7,710 nt of DNA. Origin: UCB2 sp964475735 (GTDB lineage Bacteria; Chloroflexota; Dehalococcoidia; Tepidiformales; Tepidiformaceae). Made by a program: the position numbers and the translations under genes. The stretch lies in NCBI GenBank assembly GCA_964475735.1, contig CAYYYI010000125.1:1-7710 (forward strand), in the 5' to 3' direction. This document shows, in pieces, positions 1-6,094 of the stretch. Position 1 is the first letter of the stretch. Each line of letters begins with the position of its first letter. Under the pieces are notes generated by a model, which saw only the letters and a program-made list of their open reading frames with translations, did no database searches and was not told where the DNA came from.

Positions 1-1718
1 TCGTCATGATGCATCACCTCAATGCGGCGCTGCGCGCTCGCTCGCTGTTCCATCGCGATCAGCACTACGTGGTGAAGGACGGCGAGATCATCATCGTCGA
101 CGAGTTCACCGGGCGGCTGATGCCGGGCCGGCGCTGGAGCCATGGCATCCACCAGGCCGTCGAGGCAAAGGAAGGCCTGAAGGTTCAGCGGGAGTCGGTG
201 ACACACGCCACCATCACCTTCCAGAACCTCTTCCGGCTTTACGAGAAGCTCGCGGGCATGACCGGTACGGCCGAAACCGAGGCCGAAGAGTTCCACAAGA
301 TCTACAAGCTCGAGGTGGTGGTCGTCCCCACCCACCGCCCGATGATCCGCAAAGACCACTCGGACGTGGTCTATATCAACGAGCGCGCGAAGTTCAACGC
401 CGTCGTCGGTGAGATCGAGGAGCTGAACCAGCAGGGGCGGCCCGTTCTCGTCGGCACGACTTCGATCGAGAAATCGGAGTACCTCGCTGCGCTGCTTACG
501 CGCAAGGGCATCCAGCACAACGTGCTGAACGCGAAGCAGCACGAACGTGAGGCCCACATCGTGGCGGAGGCGGGCCAGCGCAGCGCCGTGACAATCGCCA
601 CAAACATGGCCGGGCGCGGAACGGACATCAAGCTCGGCCCCGGCATCGCCGACCTGGGCGGCCTGCACGTCATCGGGACAGAGCGCCACGAATCTCGGCG
701 CATTGACAATCAGCTGCGCGGCCGGTCAGGGCGGCAGGGGGACCCGGGCTCGAGCCGGTTCTTCGTCTCCTTCGGCGACGACATCATGAAGCGGTTCGCC
801 CCGGACTGGGTGCCCGGCATGATGCAGAAGCTCGGCATGACCGAGGAGATGCCCCTCGAATCGCGCATGGTGACCCGCGCTATCGAGCAGGCGCAGCAGA
901 AGGTCGAGGGGCACAACTTCGACGTCCGCAAGCGGCTGGTCGAGTTCGACGACGTCATCAACGAGCACCGCACGGTCATCTATGCGGAGCGCGAGAAGAT
1001 CCTGCGCGGCGCGGATACGCGCGCGAACGTGCTGGGGCTGCTAATCGACGAGCTTGAGTCGCTGCTGCGGGACGCCGGTTCGGGGAATCTCGAGTCGCTG
1101 GAGATCCTGCAGAACGAACTGCGCGAGATCCTCCACCCCGAGGACCTGCCATCGCTGGAGGAAATGCAGGAACTCGGCGATGAAATGGCGGACGAGGTGC
1201 TGGACCGCGCCGAGGATCGCTACGAGCAGATCGAGTCGCTCATCGGCGAAGAGAACATGCGGCGGGTTGAGCACTGGCTGCTGCTGGAAACGATCGACTA
1301 CCACTGGCGCGAACACCTGACCGCGGTCGAAGACCTGCGCCAGAGCATCGGCCTGCAGGCCTACGCACAGGTGGACCCCCTGGTTGCCTTCAAACGCGAG
1401 GGGTACGACATGTTCCAGCAGCTGCAGGCGAACATCCGCCGGCAGGTGGCGCGGACGATCTTCAAGGTGCGCATGGTGGAGCAACCTGCCCCGGCGCCCG
1501 TTTCCGAGGAGGGCGCTCCTTCGCCCAATGGCGGCAGCGGCGCGAAGGCGGCGCCCGTGCTCGCGCGGTCGAGCGCTCCTTCGGCAACCTCGCTTCGCAC
1601 CAACCGCGAGGAGGCGAGCGCATCGCGCACAGCCGGGCCTGGGGTGCCCAAGCTGGGGCGTAACGATCCCTGCTACTGCGGCAGCGGCAAGAAATACAAG
1701 CGCTGTCACGGCGCTTGA
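1..1718 (+). CDS. secA: Protein translocase subunit SecA, C-terminal two-thirds (5' end outside window)
   Basis: SecA is the cytosolic ATPase motor that pushes unfolded preproteins through the SecYEG membrane channel. The frame is open from the first complete codon (position 3), and the ATG at 6 is internal. Comparison with B. subtilis SecA by memory suggests about 300 N-terminal residues are missing, including Walker A and the DEAD-type box of the first nucleotide-binding domain. Counting from the ATG at 6, recognisable family blocks are KDGEIIIVDEFTGRLMPGRR near residues 24-43 (preprotein cross-linking/NBD1 boundary), VLVGTTSIEKSE at 147 (NBD2), ATNMAGRGTD at 198 and QLRGRSGRQGDPGSSRF at 236 (helicase motifs V and VI with the arginine finger). 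The helical scaffold and wing domains follow, including HLTAVEDLRQSIGLQAY. A Pro/Ala/Ser-rich linker (about 492-548) leads to a complete SEC-C zinc-binding tail, CxCxSGxxxxxxCH, at the extreme C terminus. That tail typically binds SecB or ribosomes. The identification is certain; only the 5' boundary is open. Confidence 0.98.
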   Translation, partial: VMMHHLNAALRARSLFHRDQHYVVKDGEIIIVDEFTGRLMPGRRWSHGIHQAVEAKEGLKVQRESVTHATITFQNLFRLYEKLAGMTGTAETEAEEFHKIYKLEVVVVPTHRPMIRKDHSDVVYINERAKFNAVVGEIEELNQQGRPVLVGTTSIEKSEYLAALLTRKGIQHNVLNAKQHEREAHIVAEAGQRSAVTIATNMAGRGTDIKLGPGIADLGGLHVIGTERHESRRIDNQLRGRSGRQGDPGSSRFFVSFGDDIMKRFAPDWVPGMMQKLGMTEEMPLESRMVTRAIEQAQQKVEGHNFDVRKRLVEFDDVINEHRTVIYAEREKILRGADTRANVLGLLIDELESLLRDAGSGNLESLEILQNELREILHPEDLPSLEEMQELGDEMADEVLDRAEDRYEQIESLIGEENMRRVEHWLLLETIDYHWREHLTAVEDLRQSIGLQAYAQVDPLVAFKREGYDMFQQLQANIRRQVARTIFKVRMVEQPAPAPVSEEGAPSPNGGSGAKAAPVLARSSAPSATSLRTNREEASASRTAGPGVPKLGRNDPCYCGSGKKYKRCHGA

Positions 1719-1727
1719 ACACCTCAG

Positions 1728-1760
1728 CGGCGCCCACCCTGCGCGTTGAACCGGGCGCCG
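1728..1760 (+). other. GC-rich inverted repeat between secA and the next gene
   Basis: An 8-base perfect stem, CGGCGCCC (1728-1735) pairing with GGGCGCCG (1753-1760), encloses a 17-base loop in the 49-base gap after the secA stop. The right arm ends 7 bases before the ATG at 1768. No T-run follows, so it does not look like a standard intrinsic terminator. It could be an attenuating hairpin, an mRNA stabiliser, or a structure masking the ribosome site of the small membrane protein. Each arm contains the self-complementary hexamer GGCGCC, so part of the symmetry may reflect base composition. Confidence 0.4.
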
Positions 1761-1767
1761 GCCACCC

Positions 1768-2040
1768 ATGAACGATCTGATCCCGCTGCTCGGGCTCGCG
1801 ATACCAGTGGCCATGGCAGTTGGCGCGGTGGCGGCGTGGCGAATGACCAGGGGCGAGCAACGCCGCGAAGAAGAGGCGCCGGCCTGGCGCGACGACTCCC
1901 TGGACGAGTGGCGCCGCGAGCGTGACGACGCCGCCGCTGCCGAGCGCGCCGCCCGCACCAGTGTCGACAGGGACGGCCTCACAACCGGACAGGCGAGCGA
2001 CGAAGGCGAGACCCGGAAGCACCAGCGCATCGGCGGCTGA
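1768..2040 (+). CDS. Small single-pass membrane protein of unknown function
   Basis: I do not recognise this 90-residue protein. Residues 4-24 (from LIPLLGLAIP to VAAW) form one hydrophobic transmembrane helix right at the N terminus. A highly charged tail rich in Glu, Arg and Asp follows (about 29-65, RREEEAPAW to ERAAR), with an alpha-helical look, and then a polar C-terminal end. The positive charge just after the helix suggests an outside-in orientation with a cytoplasmic tail. The third codon positions are mostly G or C, as in the neighbours, which supports real coding. It lies 49 bases after secA on the same strand, with no TANNNT box and no clear Shine-Dalgarno sequence before its ATG, so it is probably co-transcribed with secA. 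A role linked to secretion is only a guess from position. It could be a lineage-specific protein. Confidence 0.6.
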   Translation: MNDLIPLLGLAIPVAMAVGAVAAWRMTRGEQRREEEAPAWRDDSLDEWRRERDDAAAAERAARTSVDRDGLTTGQASDEGETRKHQRIGG

Positions 2041-2065
2041 GGTCCGGGGCGCCGATCAAACCCTG

Positions 2066-2071
2066 TACGCT
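2066..2071 (+). promoter_or_regulatory. Putative -10 box TACGCT for leaderless mRNA of the Fpg-like gene
   Basis: TACGCT fits the TANNNT form of a -10 element and is followed by exactly 6 bases (TTCTCC) and then the ATG at 2078. Transcription would therefore begin at or next to the start codon, and no Shine-Dalgarno sequence precedes the ATG. I see no convincing -35 box. The same arrangement recurs at 5828-5833 and, on the other strand, at 5788-5783. Confidence 0.45.
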
Positions 2072-2077
2072 TTCTCC

Positions 2078-2908
2078 ATGCCCGAGATTCCCGAGCTCGA
2101 AGCCATCCGGGCGTATTTCAACGCGAACATCGCGGGGAAGGCGATTGCCACGGTCGAAACGCGCATCCCGGTGGTGTTCCGCACACCCGCCGCCGGGCTC
2201 CGGGAAACGCTCCCCGGCGACGCGTTCGCCAGCGTCCTTCGCCATGGCAAGTTCCTGCTCTTCCACCTGGCCTCGGGGCGGATCCTGGCCGTCAACCCGA
2301 TGCTCACGGGGCGTTTCCAGTACGTCGCGCCGGCCACGAAGCTGGCCGCGAAGACATGCCTGGTGATCGGTGTCGAAGGTGGCAGGCAGCTGCGCTACGT
2401 CGACGACCGCCTGATGGGCAAGGTCTACCTTGTCCCGGCCGATGGGCTGACGAGCATCCCCCGCTGGGCGGAGAACGGCCCGGACCTGATGGATCCTGAG
2501 CTCACGGAGGAGGAGTGGCTGCGGCGCCTGCGGAAGTATCGCGGGCAGGTGAAGTCAATCCTCACGAATGCGGAGTTCGTGCAGGGGATCGGCAACGCCT
2601 ACAGCGACGAGATCCTTTGGGAGGCGCGGATCAACCCCTACACCCCGAAGGCGCAACTGAGGGAGGAGCAGCTGCGCCGCCTGTTCGCCGCGGCCCGGGA
2701 GGTGATGACCCGGGCCACGCCGCTCGTCGCCGCGGCGATGGTGAAGGACGGCGACCTCGACTACGAGGAGCGCCGCGATTTCATGAAGGTGCACCGGCGG
2801 GGCGGACAGCCCTGTCCCCGCTGCGGCGCGGCCATCAGCGAAATCACTGCGAACCAGCGCATCACCAGCTTCTGCCGGGCCTGCCAGGGGCCGCCCGCAG
2901 GCTCCTGA
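2078..2908 (+). CDS. Fpg/Nei-family DNA glycosylase/AP lyase (formamidopyrimidine-DNA glycosylase-like)
   Basis: A 276-residue base-excision-repair enzyme expected to remove oxidised bases and cut the abasic site by beta/delta elimination. The start at 2078 is fixed by the catalytic N terminus: Met-Pro-Glu gives Pro2 (the Schiff-base nucleophile once Met is removed) and Glu3. The frame is open further upstream, but an extension would bury the proline. Other family marks are Lys58 in RHGKFLLF (equivalent to E. coli Fpg Lys57), the helix-two-turn-helix segment with GIGNAYSDE at 170-178, and a complete zinc finger with Cys246, Cys249, Cys266 and Cys269 carrying the DNA-binding Arg in ANQRIT. The usual HLGMSG is replaced by NPMLTG (about 73-78) and DPRRFG by DDRLMG (109-114), so damage specificity may differ from classical MutM. 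I therefore give no gene symbol. It converges on the M3 peptidase gene, with 15 bases between the stops. Confidence 0.93.
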   Translation: MPEIPELEAIRAYFNANIAGKAIATVETRIPVVFRTPAAGLRETLPGDAFASVLRHGKFLLFHLASGRILAVNPMLTGRFQYVAPATKLAAKTCLVIGVEGGRQLRYVDDRLMGKVYLVPADGLTSIPRWAENGPDLMDPELTEEEWLRRLRKYRGQVKSILTNAEFVQGIGNAYSDEILWEARINPYTPKAQLREEQLRRLFAAAREVMTRATPLVAAAMVKDGDLDYEERRDFMKVHRRGGQPCPRCGAAISEITANQRITSFCRACQGPPAGS

Positions 2909-2923
2909 GCGCCGGGCCGGGCC

Positions 2924-4888
2924 TTAGACCTCCAGCCCGAGTCCCCGCAAGAAGGCGTCGCTGTTCGGCTCGCGGCCGAGGAAGCTGCTCACCAGCTCGT
3001 CGCCATCCACGGAGCCGCCCCGTTCGAGCACCCGCTTGCGGTATTCGCGGCCCACGACCGGGTTGAGCGGCCCGGCCGCTTCAAAGCGCGTGAACATGTC
3101 GTCGCCGAACACGTGGGACCAGAGGTACCCGTAGTAGCCGGCGTCGTAGCCAAACAGGTGCCCGAAGCCGGACTGGAAGTGCGTGCCCGGGGTATAGGGA
3201 AAGCCCGTGATCTCATGCAGTTCACGCACCGCCTTCGTCGTGTCGCCATCGAAGCCAGGCGAGTGGTAGGCGAAATCGAGCGTCGCAAAGAAGAGTTGCC
3301 GGGTGGTGAGCACGCCCGAATCGAGGTTCTTGGCCGCGATCATAGACTGGAGCAGAGCCTCGGGGAGCGGCTCCCCGGTCTGGTGGTGGCGGGCAAAGCT
3401 GCGCAGCACGCCCGCATCCCAGCACCAGTGTTCGAGCATCTGCGAGGGCGCCTCAACGAAGTCGCGCTCCGTGGCTGTGCCCGCGAAGCGCGCTCTCCGC
3501 GTGCGCGTCAGCGTCTGGTGGAGGATGTGCCCGAACTCATGGAAGAGGGTGATGACCTCGGTGTGGCGCAGCAGCGAAGGTTGCGTGGCGGAAGGTTTCG
3601 TGAAGTTCGCCACGATGGCGCTCTCGGGGGACTGGTAGCCGCCGCCCGGCAGTTCCCGGCCGCGCCGGAGGGTGAAGGCCGCCGCGTGGCTGTACTTGTT
3701 CGGGCGGGGAAAGAGGTCCATGTGGAAACGCGCGAACGGCACGCTCCCCTCACGCTCGTAGATGTCGAAGGTGCGTACGTCCGGGTGCCAGGTGCGCGCC
3801 CCGCTCACGGGCTCGTAGCGCAGGCCGAGCAGGTCCTGCGTGATGCGAAAGAGCCCATCGAGGCAGGCATCGAGCGGGAAATACTGCGCGACTTCGAATT
3901 CGTCGACCGCGAATTTCGTCTTCAGGAGCTGGTTGTGATAGAAGCGCCAGTCCCAGATGTGCAGGCTGTCGTCACCAGCGTGTGCGCGCTTCGATTCGCG
4001 GAGGGCGGCCATGTCGGCCGCGGCCTTCACAGCCAGTTTCGCCCGCAGATCCGCAAGGAAGTCCTCGACCGCCTGCCGGCGCTTCGCCATGCGCACTTCG
4101 ACCACGTAGGCGGCCCAGGAGTCGAAGCCCAGCAGCGCCGCGATACGCGACCGGACGGCGATCGCCTCTTCGAGCCTTGCGACGTTCTCGGCCCCCCCTT
4201 TGCACTGGTCCTTCGTGAATAACTCGCGGCGGAGGTCAGCGCGCTCCGCGTTCGCCATGAACGGCTGGATGTCGGGGTAGTCGAGCGAGACGAAGTAGCG
4301 CGTCTCGCCATCCACATCCACCGTCTTTAGGCCGTCGATCCACGACCCGGGCATGCCCGCCAGGTCGTCGCGAGAGACGGTGATGCCGTCCTCCCAGTCG
4401 TCGATGGCGTTGCGGAACTGCGTGCCCAGTTCAACGAGGCGATCGAAGAAGCCGCGGACCTCCTCGCGGCGCTCGGGCGGAAGCTCGAAGCCGTTTCGGC
4501 GGTAGTCGCGCAGTTCAAAGTCGAGGTAGCGGGCATCCTCGCCAGGGAGAGCGGCGGCTTCCGGCGTGGCGGCGAAGGCCTTCACGGCACGGTACAGGTC
4601 CTCCCGGAAGGAGAGGGCGACCATGTACTTGTCGAGCTTTTCATCCCATTCGCGCGCGGTCTCGCGCAGCCGGTCGTCGGCGGCGACGTAGGCCATGAAG
4701 GCGTAAGCGCCCGAGGCGAAGGCCACGGGCTCGGTGGCCTCTTCGAGAGCGAGCAGCGTGTTGGCGTAGGTTCGCTCGCCATCGGGGATGGCGGCGATGC
4801 GCGCGATCTGCTCGTCGCAGGAGCGCATGGCCGCTTCGCAGGCGGCAGCGAGGGATTCGGAGGCGAGGCTGACGAAGTCGATGGGCAT
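2924..4888 (-). CDS. M3 family zinc oligopeptidase (thimet oligopeptidase-like)
   Basis: A predicted cytosolic zinc metallopeptidase of family M3A that trims short peptides released by proteases. It has 654 residues from the ATG at 4888, close to mammalian thimet oligopeptidase (about 690). The zinc site is complete: HEFGH at 450-454 (His450, catalytic Glu451, His454) and Glu479 in DFVEAPSQMLEHW, exactly 29 residues after the first His as in thimet oligopeptidase. The substrate-binding C-terminal block is also present: FGHLFG with His577, then YDAGYYGYLW with Tyr581, Tyr585 and Tyr588, and MFTRFEAAGPLNPVVG. It is one residue shorter than the mammalian loop between His and the first Tyr. There is no signal peptide. 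An in-frame ATG at 4927 would add 13 residues but overlap the upstream hydrolase gene by 32 bases. The 4888 start, 7 bases after the hydrolase stop, is preferred, though its ribosome site is weak. The two genes very likely share one transcript. Confidence 0.93.
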   Translation of the reverse strand: MPIDFVSLASESLAAACEAAMRSCDEQIARIAAIPDGERTYANTLLALEEATEPVAFASGAYAFMAYVAADDRLRETAREWDEKLDKYMVALSFREDLYRAVKAFAATPEAAALPGEDARYLDFELRDYRRNGFELPPERREEVRGFFDRLVELGTQFRNAIDDWEDGITVSRDDLAGMPGSWIDGLKTVDVDGETRYFVSLDYPDIQPFMANAERADLRRELFTKDQCKGGAENVARLEEAIAVRSRIAALLGFDSWAAYVVEVRMAKRRQAVEDFLADLRAKLAVKAAADMAALRESKRAHAGDDSLHIWDWRFYHNQLLKTKFAVDEFEVAQYFPLDACLDGLFRITQDLLGLRYEPVSGARTWHPDVRTFDIYEREGSVPFARFHMDLFPRPNKYSHAAAFTLRRGRELPGGGYQSPESAIVANFTKPSATQPSLLRHTEVITLFHEFGHILHQTLTRTRRARFAGTATERDFVEAPSQMLEHWCWDAGVLRSFARHHQTGEPLPEALLQSMIAAKNLDSGVLTTRQLFFATLDFAYHSPGFDGDTTKAVRELHEITGFPYTPGTHFQSGFGHLFGYDAGYYGYLWSHVFGDDMFTRFEAAGPLNPVVGREYRKRVLERGGSVDGDELVSSFLGREPNSDAFLRGLGLEV

Positions 4889-4895
4889 TTGGAAC

Positions 4896-5750
4896 TCAGC
4901 TGATCCTGTTCGAACGAAGATGGGCAAGCGTCTCTGTGGCGACGCGCTCGGGCGCCTCCTGCACGAGCCAGTGGCCGGCGTCGACCTCCACGAAGCGGTA
5001 GGGGCCGGTCATGAACCGCGCGGCGCCTTCGACCGCCACGCGGCCAATGGCCATGTCGCGGTTCCCCCAGATTAGCAGGGTGGGCGTTTCCACCGGGCCG
5101 AAGGTCACCTCGGGGTCGGCGGGATCGATGCCCCGCGAGCCGCGGTACCAGTTGAGGGCGGCGGCCAGCGTTCCGGGCTCCCGGAACACCGAGAGGTACT
5201 CCTCCACCTCCTCGGACGAGCTTTCGGACCAGAGCCGTATGAGCGGCGCGAAGTCGTCGGCGGAAAGGGCGGCTTCGGCCACGCCTGGTTCCTGGAAGAA
5301 GGTGATGTATTGGCTCTTCTGGCGCTGGTCCGCGTCGTTGCGGATGGCAGCACCGAAGGAGGCGATGTGGGGAACGGAGAGCGCGGTCCAGCTCTGGATG
5401 CGGCCGGGGTCCATGGCCACGGCGGCCCAGCCCGCGCCGGCGCCCCAGTCGTGGCCGATGAGGTGGAAGCGCCCGAAGCCGCAGGCATCGGCGATTGCGA
5501 AGACGTCCGATCCGGTCGCCCGGTAGCTGTAGTTGGCGATCCCTTCGGGGCGCGAGCCGGGACTGTAGCCGCGCTGGTCGGGCGCGACGCAGCGGTATCC
5601 GGCTTCCTCGAGCACCGGCAGGAGCCCGGTCCACATGTGTGATGTCTCGGGGAAGCCGTGGAGGAGGATGACGGGCTCGCCCGTCTGCCCGGCGAAACGG
5701 CAGCGGAAGGTCATGCCGTTGGCAGCGACCTCGTCGGTGGTGGTGGGCAT
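4896..5750 (-). CDS. Alpha/beta-fold hydrolase, epoxide hydrolase type
   Basis: A 284-residue alpha/beta hydrolase expected to open epoxides to diols through an ester intermediate. The oxyanion-hole motif HGFPE is at 31-35. The nucleophile elbow GHDWGA places Asp101, the aspartate used by epoxide hydrolases and dehalogenases rather than a serine. The acid is Asp232 in WGNRD and the base His260 in AGHWLVQEAPERV. The cap domain has both ring-activating tyrosines of true epoxide hydrolases: Tyr148 in QYITFFQEPGVAE and Tyr202 in LNWYRG, matching the soluble human enzyme's YFQEPGVAE and LNWYRN contexts. This favours epoxide hydrolase over haloalkane dehalogenase. There is no signal peptide. I chose the ATG at 5750 because GAGGTG (5762-5757) sits 6 bases before it. 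A GTG nine bases upstream lies inside that ribosome site. It is the first gene of a unit with the downstream M3 peptidase. The natural substrate is unknown. Confidence 0.9.
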   Translation of the reverse strand: MPTTTDEVAANGMTFRCRFAGQTGEPVILLHGFPETSHMWTGLLPVLEEAGYRCVAPDQRGYSPGSRPEGIANYSYRATGSDVFAIADACGFGRFHLIGHDWGAGAGWAAVAMDPGRIQSWTALSVPHIASFGAAIRNDADQRQKSQYITFFQEPGVAEAALSADDFAPLIRLWSESSSEEVEEYLSVFREPGTLAAALNWYRGSRGIDPADPEVTFGPVETPTLLIWGNRDMAIGRVAVEGAARFMTGPYRFVEVDAGHWLVQEAPERVATETLAHLRSNRIS

Positions 5751-5776
5751 CAGGAGCACCTCGGGCGCGGGAGCAT
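5750..5776 (-). CDS. Putative 8-codon leaderless leader peptide ahead of the hydrolase
   Basis: An ATG at 5776 opens a mini-ORF encoding MLPRPRCS, ending in TGA at 5752-5750. The last base of that TGA is the A of the hydrolase ATG, giving a TGATG junction typical of translational coupling. The mini-ORF start lies exactly 6 bases after the TACAAT box, the spacing seen for two other genes here, so it could be translated from a leaderless 5' end. It contains the hydrolase Shine-Dalgarno sequence, so ribosomes translating it would cover and then hand over at the hydrolase start. The peptide is Pro/Arg-rich with one Cys and no obvious attenuation run. An ORF this short can arise by chance; the case rests on the spacing and the junction. 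Confidence 0.35.
   Translation of the reverse strand: MLPRPRCS
5757..5762 (-). promoter_or_regulatory. Shine-Dalgarno sequence that fixes the hydrolase start
   Basis: GAGGTG on the minus strand lies 6 bases before the ATG at 5750 and contains the GAGG core. It argues for that ATG over the in-frame GTG at 5759, which is part of the site itself. Confidence 0.55.
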
Positions 5777-5782
5777 CGGGTG

Positions 5783-5788
5783 ATTGTA
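5783..5788 (-). promoter_or_regulatory. Putative -10 box TACAAT of the hydrolase/peptidase unit
   Basis: TACAAT differs by one base from the TATAAT consensus and is followed by 6 bases (CACCCG) and an ATG at 5776. Transcription would start about 26 bases before the hydrolase ATG. No good -35 hexamer is seen at 16-18 bases upstream. It lies back to back with the plus-strand box at 5828-5833 in the 89-base divergent region. Confidence 0.5.
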
Positions 5789-5827
5789 CAGGGTTGCCTG
5801 TCGTTTCCGGCGTGACTCGGGCTCAGG

Positions 5828-5833
5828 TAATAT
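5828..5833 (+). promoter_or_regulatory. Putative -10 box TAATAT for leaderless mRNA of the 84-residue protein gene
   Basis: TAATAT is an AT-rich island in GC-rich DNA and is followed by exactly 6 bases (CGTTGG) and the ATG at 5840, with no Shine-Dalgarno sequence between. TTTCCG at 5804-5809 is a poor -35 candidate, 18 bases upstream. The position suggests an mRNA beginning at the start codon. Confidence 0.5.
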
Positions 5834-5839
5834 CGTTGG

Positions 5840-6094
5840 ATGCGAGAGAGCATGACGCGGCCACCGTTTCCTCCGTTCGACGACCTGCCATCCGCACCCG
5901 CGGACGAGGAGGAGGCCCTCGCGCGCTGGGTGATGGAGGAGTACATCGCCGAGCAGCGGCTCGACGAGTTGCAGGCGGCTTCGCACCTGGCCATGCGGGA
6001 GCTGCGCAAGCGCCTCCCGGAGGAACACCTGGCCGGCTTTGACGACGACGCGGACGACCTCGCGGAGTTGCTCAGCGAAGGGGACTGGCTATAG
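5840..6094 (+). CDS. Acidic 84-residue protein of unknown function
   Basis: I do not recognise a family. The protein starts with a short Pro-rich segment (about residues 8-20, RPPFPPFDDLPSAP). A strongly helical, charged middle follows (about 22-62, from DEEEALARW to LRKRLPEEH), and the end is very acidic (FDDDADDLAELLSEGDWL). There is no signal peptide, membrane helix, cysteine or metal motif, so it is probably a small soluble cytosolic protein, perhaps one that binds a partner. I chose the ATG at 5840 because a TAATAT box ends 6 bases before it; the next ATG (5852) has no better site. Third codon positions are GC-rich like the neighbours, which supports real coding. It is divergent from the hydrolase and its stop overlaps that of the convergent lipoprotein gene. 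Function unknown. Confidence 0.7.
   Translation: MRESMTRPPFPPFDDLPSAPADEEEALARWVMEEYIAEQRLDELQAASHLAMRELRKRLPEEHLAGFDDDADDLAELLSEGDWL
6089..6094. other. CTATAG palindrome supplying overlapping stop codons on both strands
   Basis: The plus-strand 84-residue gene ends with TAG at 6092-6094 and the minus-strand lipoprotein gene ends with TAG at 6091-6089. The self-complementary CTATAG holds both, so the two convergent genes abut with no space for a separate terminator between them. Confidence 0.85.

Noticed and set aside
1041..2030. Minus-strand open frame of about 329 codons antisense to the secA end and the small membrane protein gene
   Set aside because: The secA frame is unmistakable through 1718, and the antisense product has no domain and an Arg/Ser/Ala-rich composition.
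1922..2077. Upstream in-frame extension of the Fpg-like gene
   Set aside because: The catalytic Pro must be residue 2 after Met; a longer N terminus would block the active site and would overlap the membrane protein gene.
2885..2940. Possible bidirectional terminator between the convergent Fpg-like and M3 genes
   Set aside because: Only short imperfect GC stems (for example 3+1 pairs around 2900-2913) and no T-run on either strand.
3113..4222. Plus-strand open frame of about 369 codons opposite the M3 peptidase
   Set aside because: It is antisense to the conserved zinc-site region, shows no recognisable domain, and is explained by the GC-rich third positions of the true gene.
4889..4927. 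Longer M3 peptidase start at 4927
   Set aside because: It would overlap the hydrolase gene by 32 bases; the ATG at 4888, 7 bases after the hydrolase stop, fits better. It cannot be excluded, as neither start has a strong ribosome site.
5757..5759. GTG as start codon of the hydrolase
   Set aside because: It is part of the GAGGTG ribosome site that serves the ATG at 5750.
4582..6009. Long minus-strand open frame (about 475 codons) across the hydrolase and the N-terminal end of the peptidase
   Set aside because: It lies in another frame of two well-supported enzymes and reads as Arg/Pro/Ser-rich low-complexity sequence, the usual shadow in GC-rich DNA.
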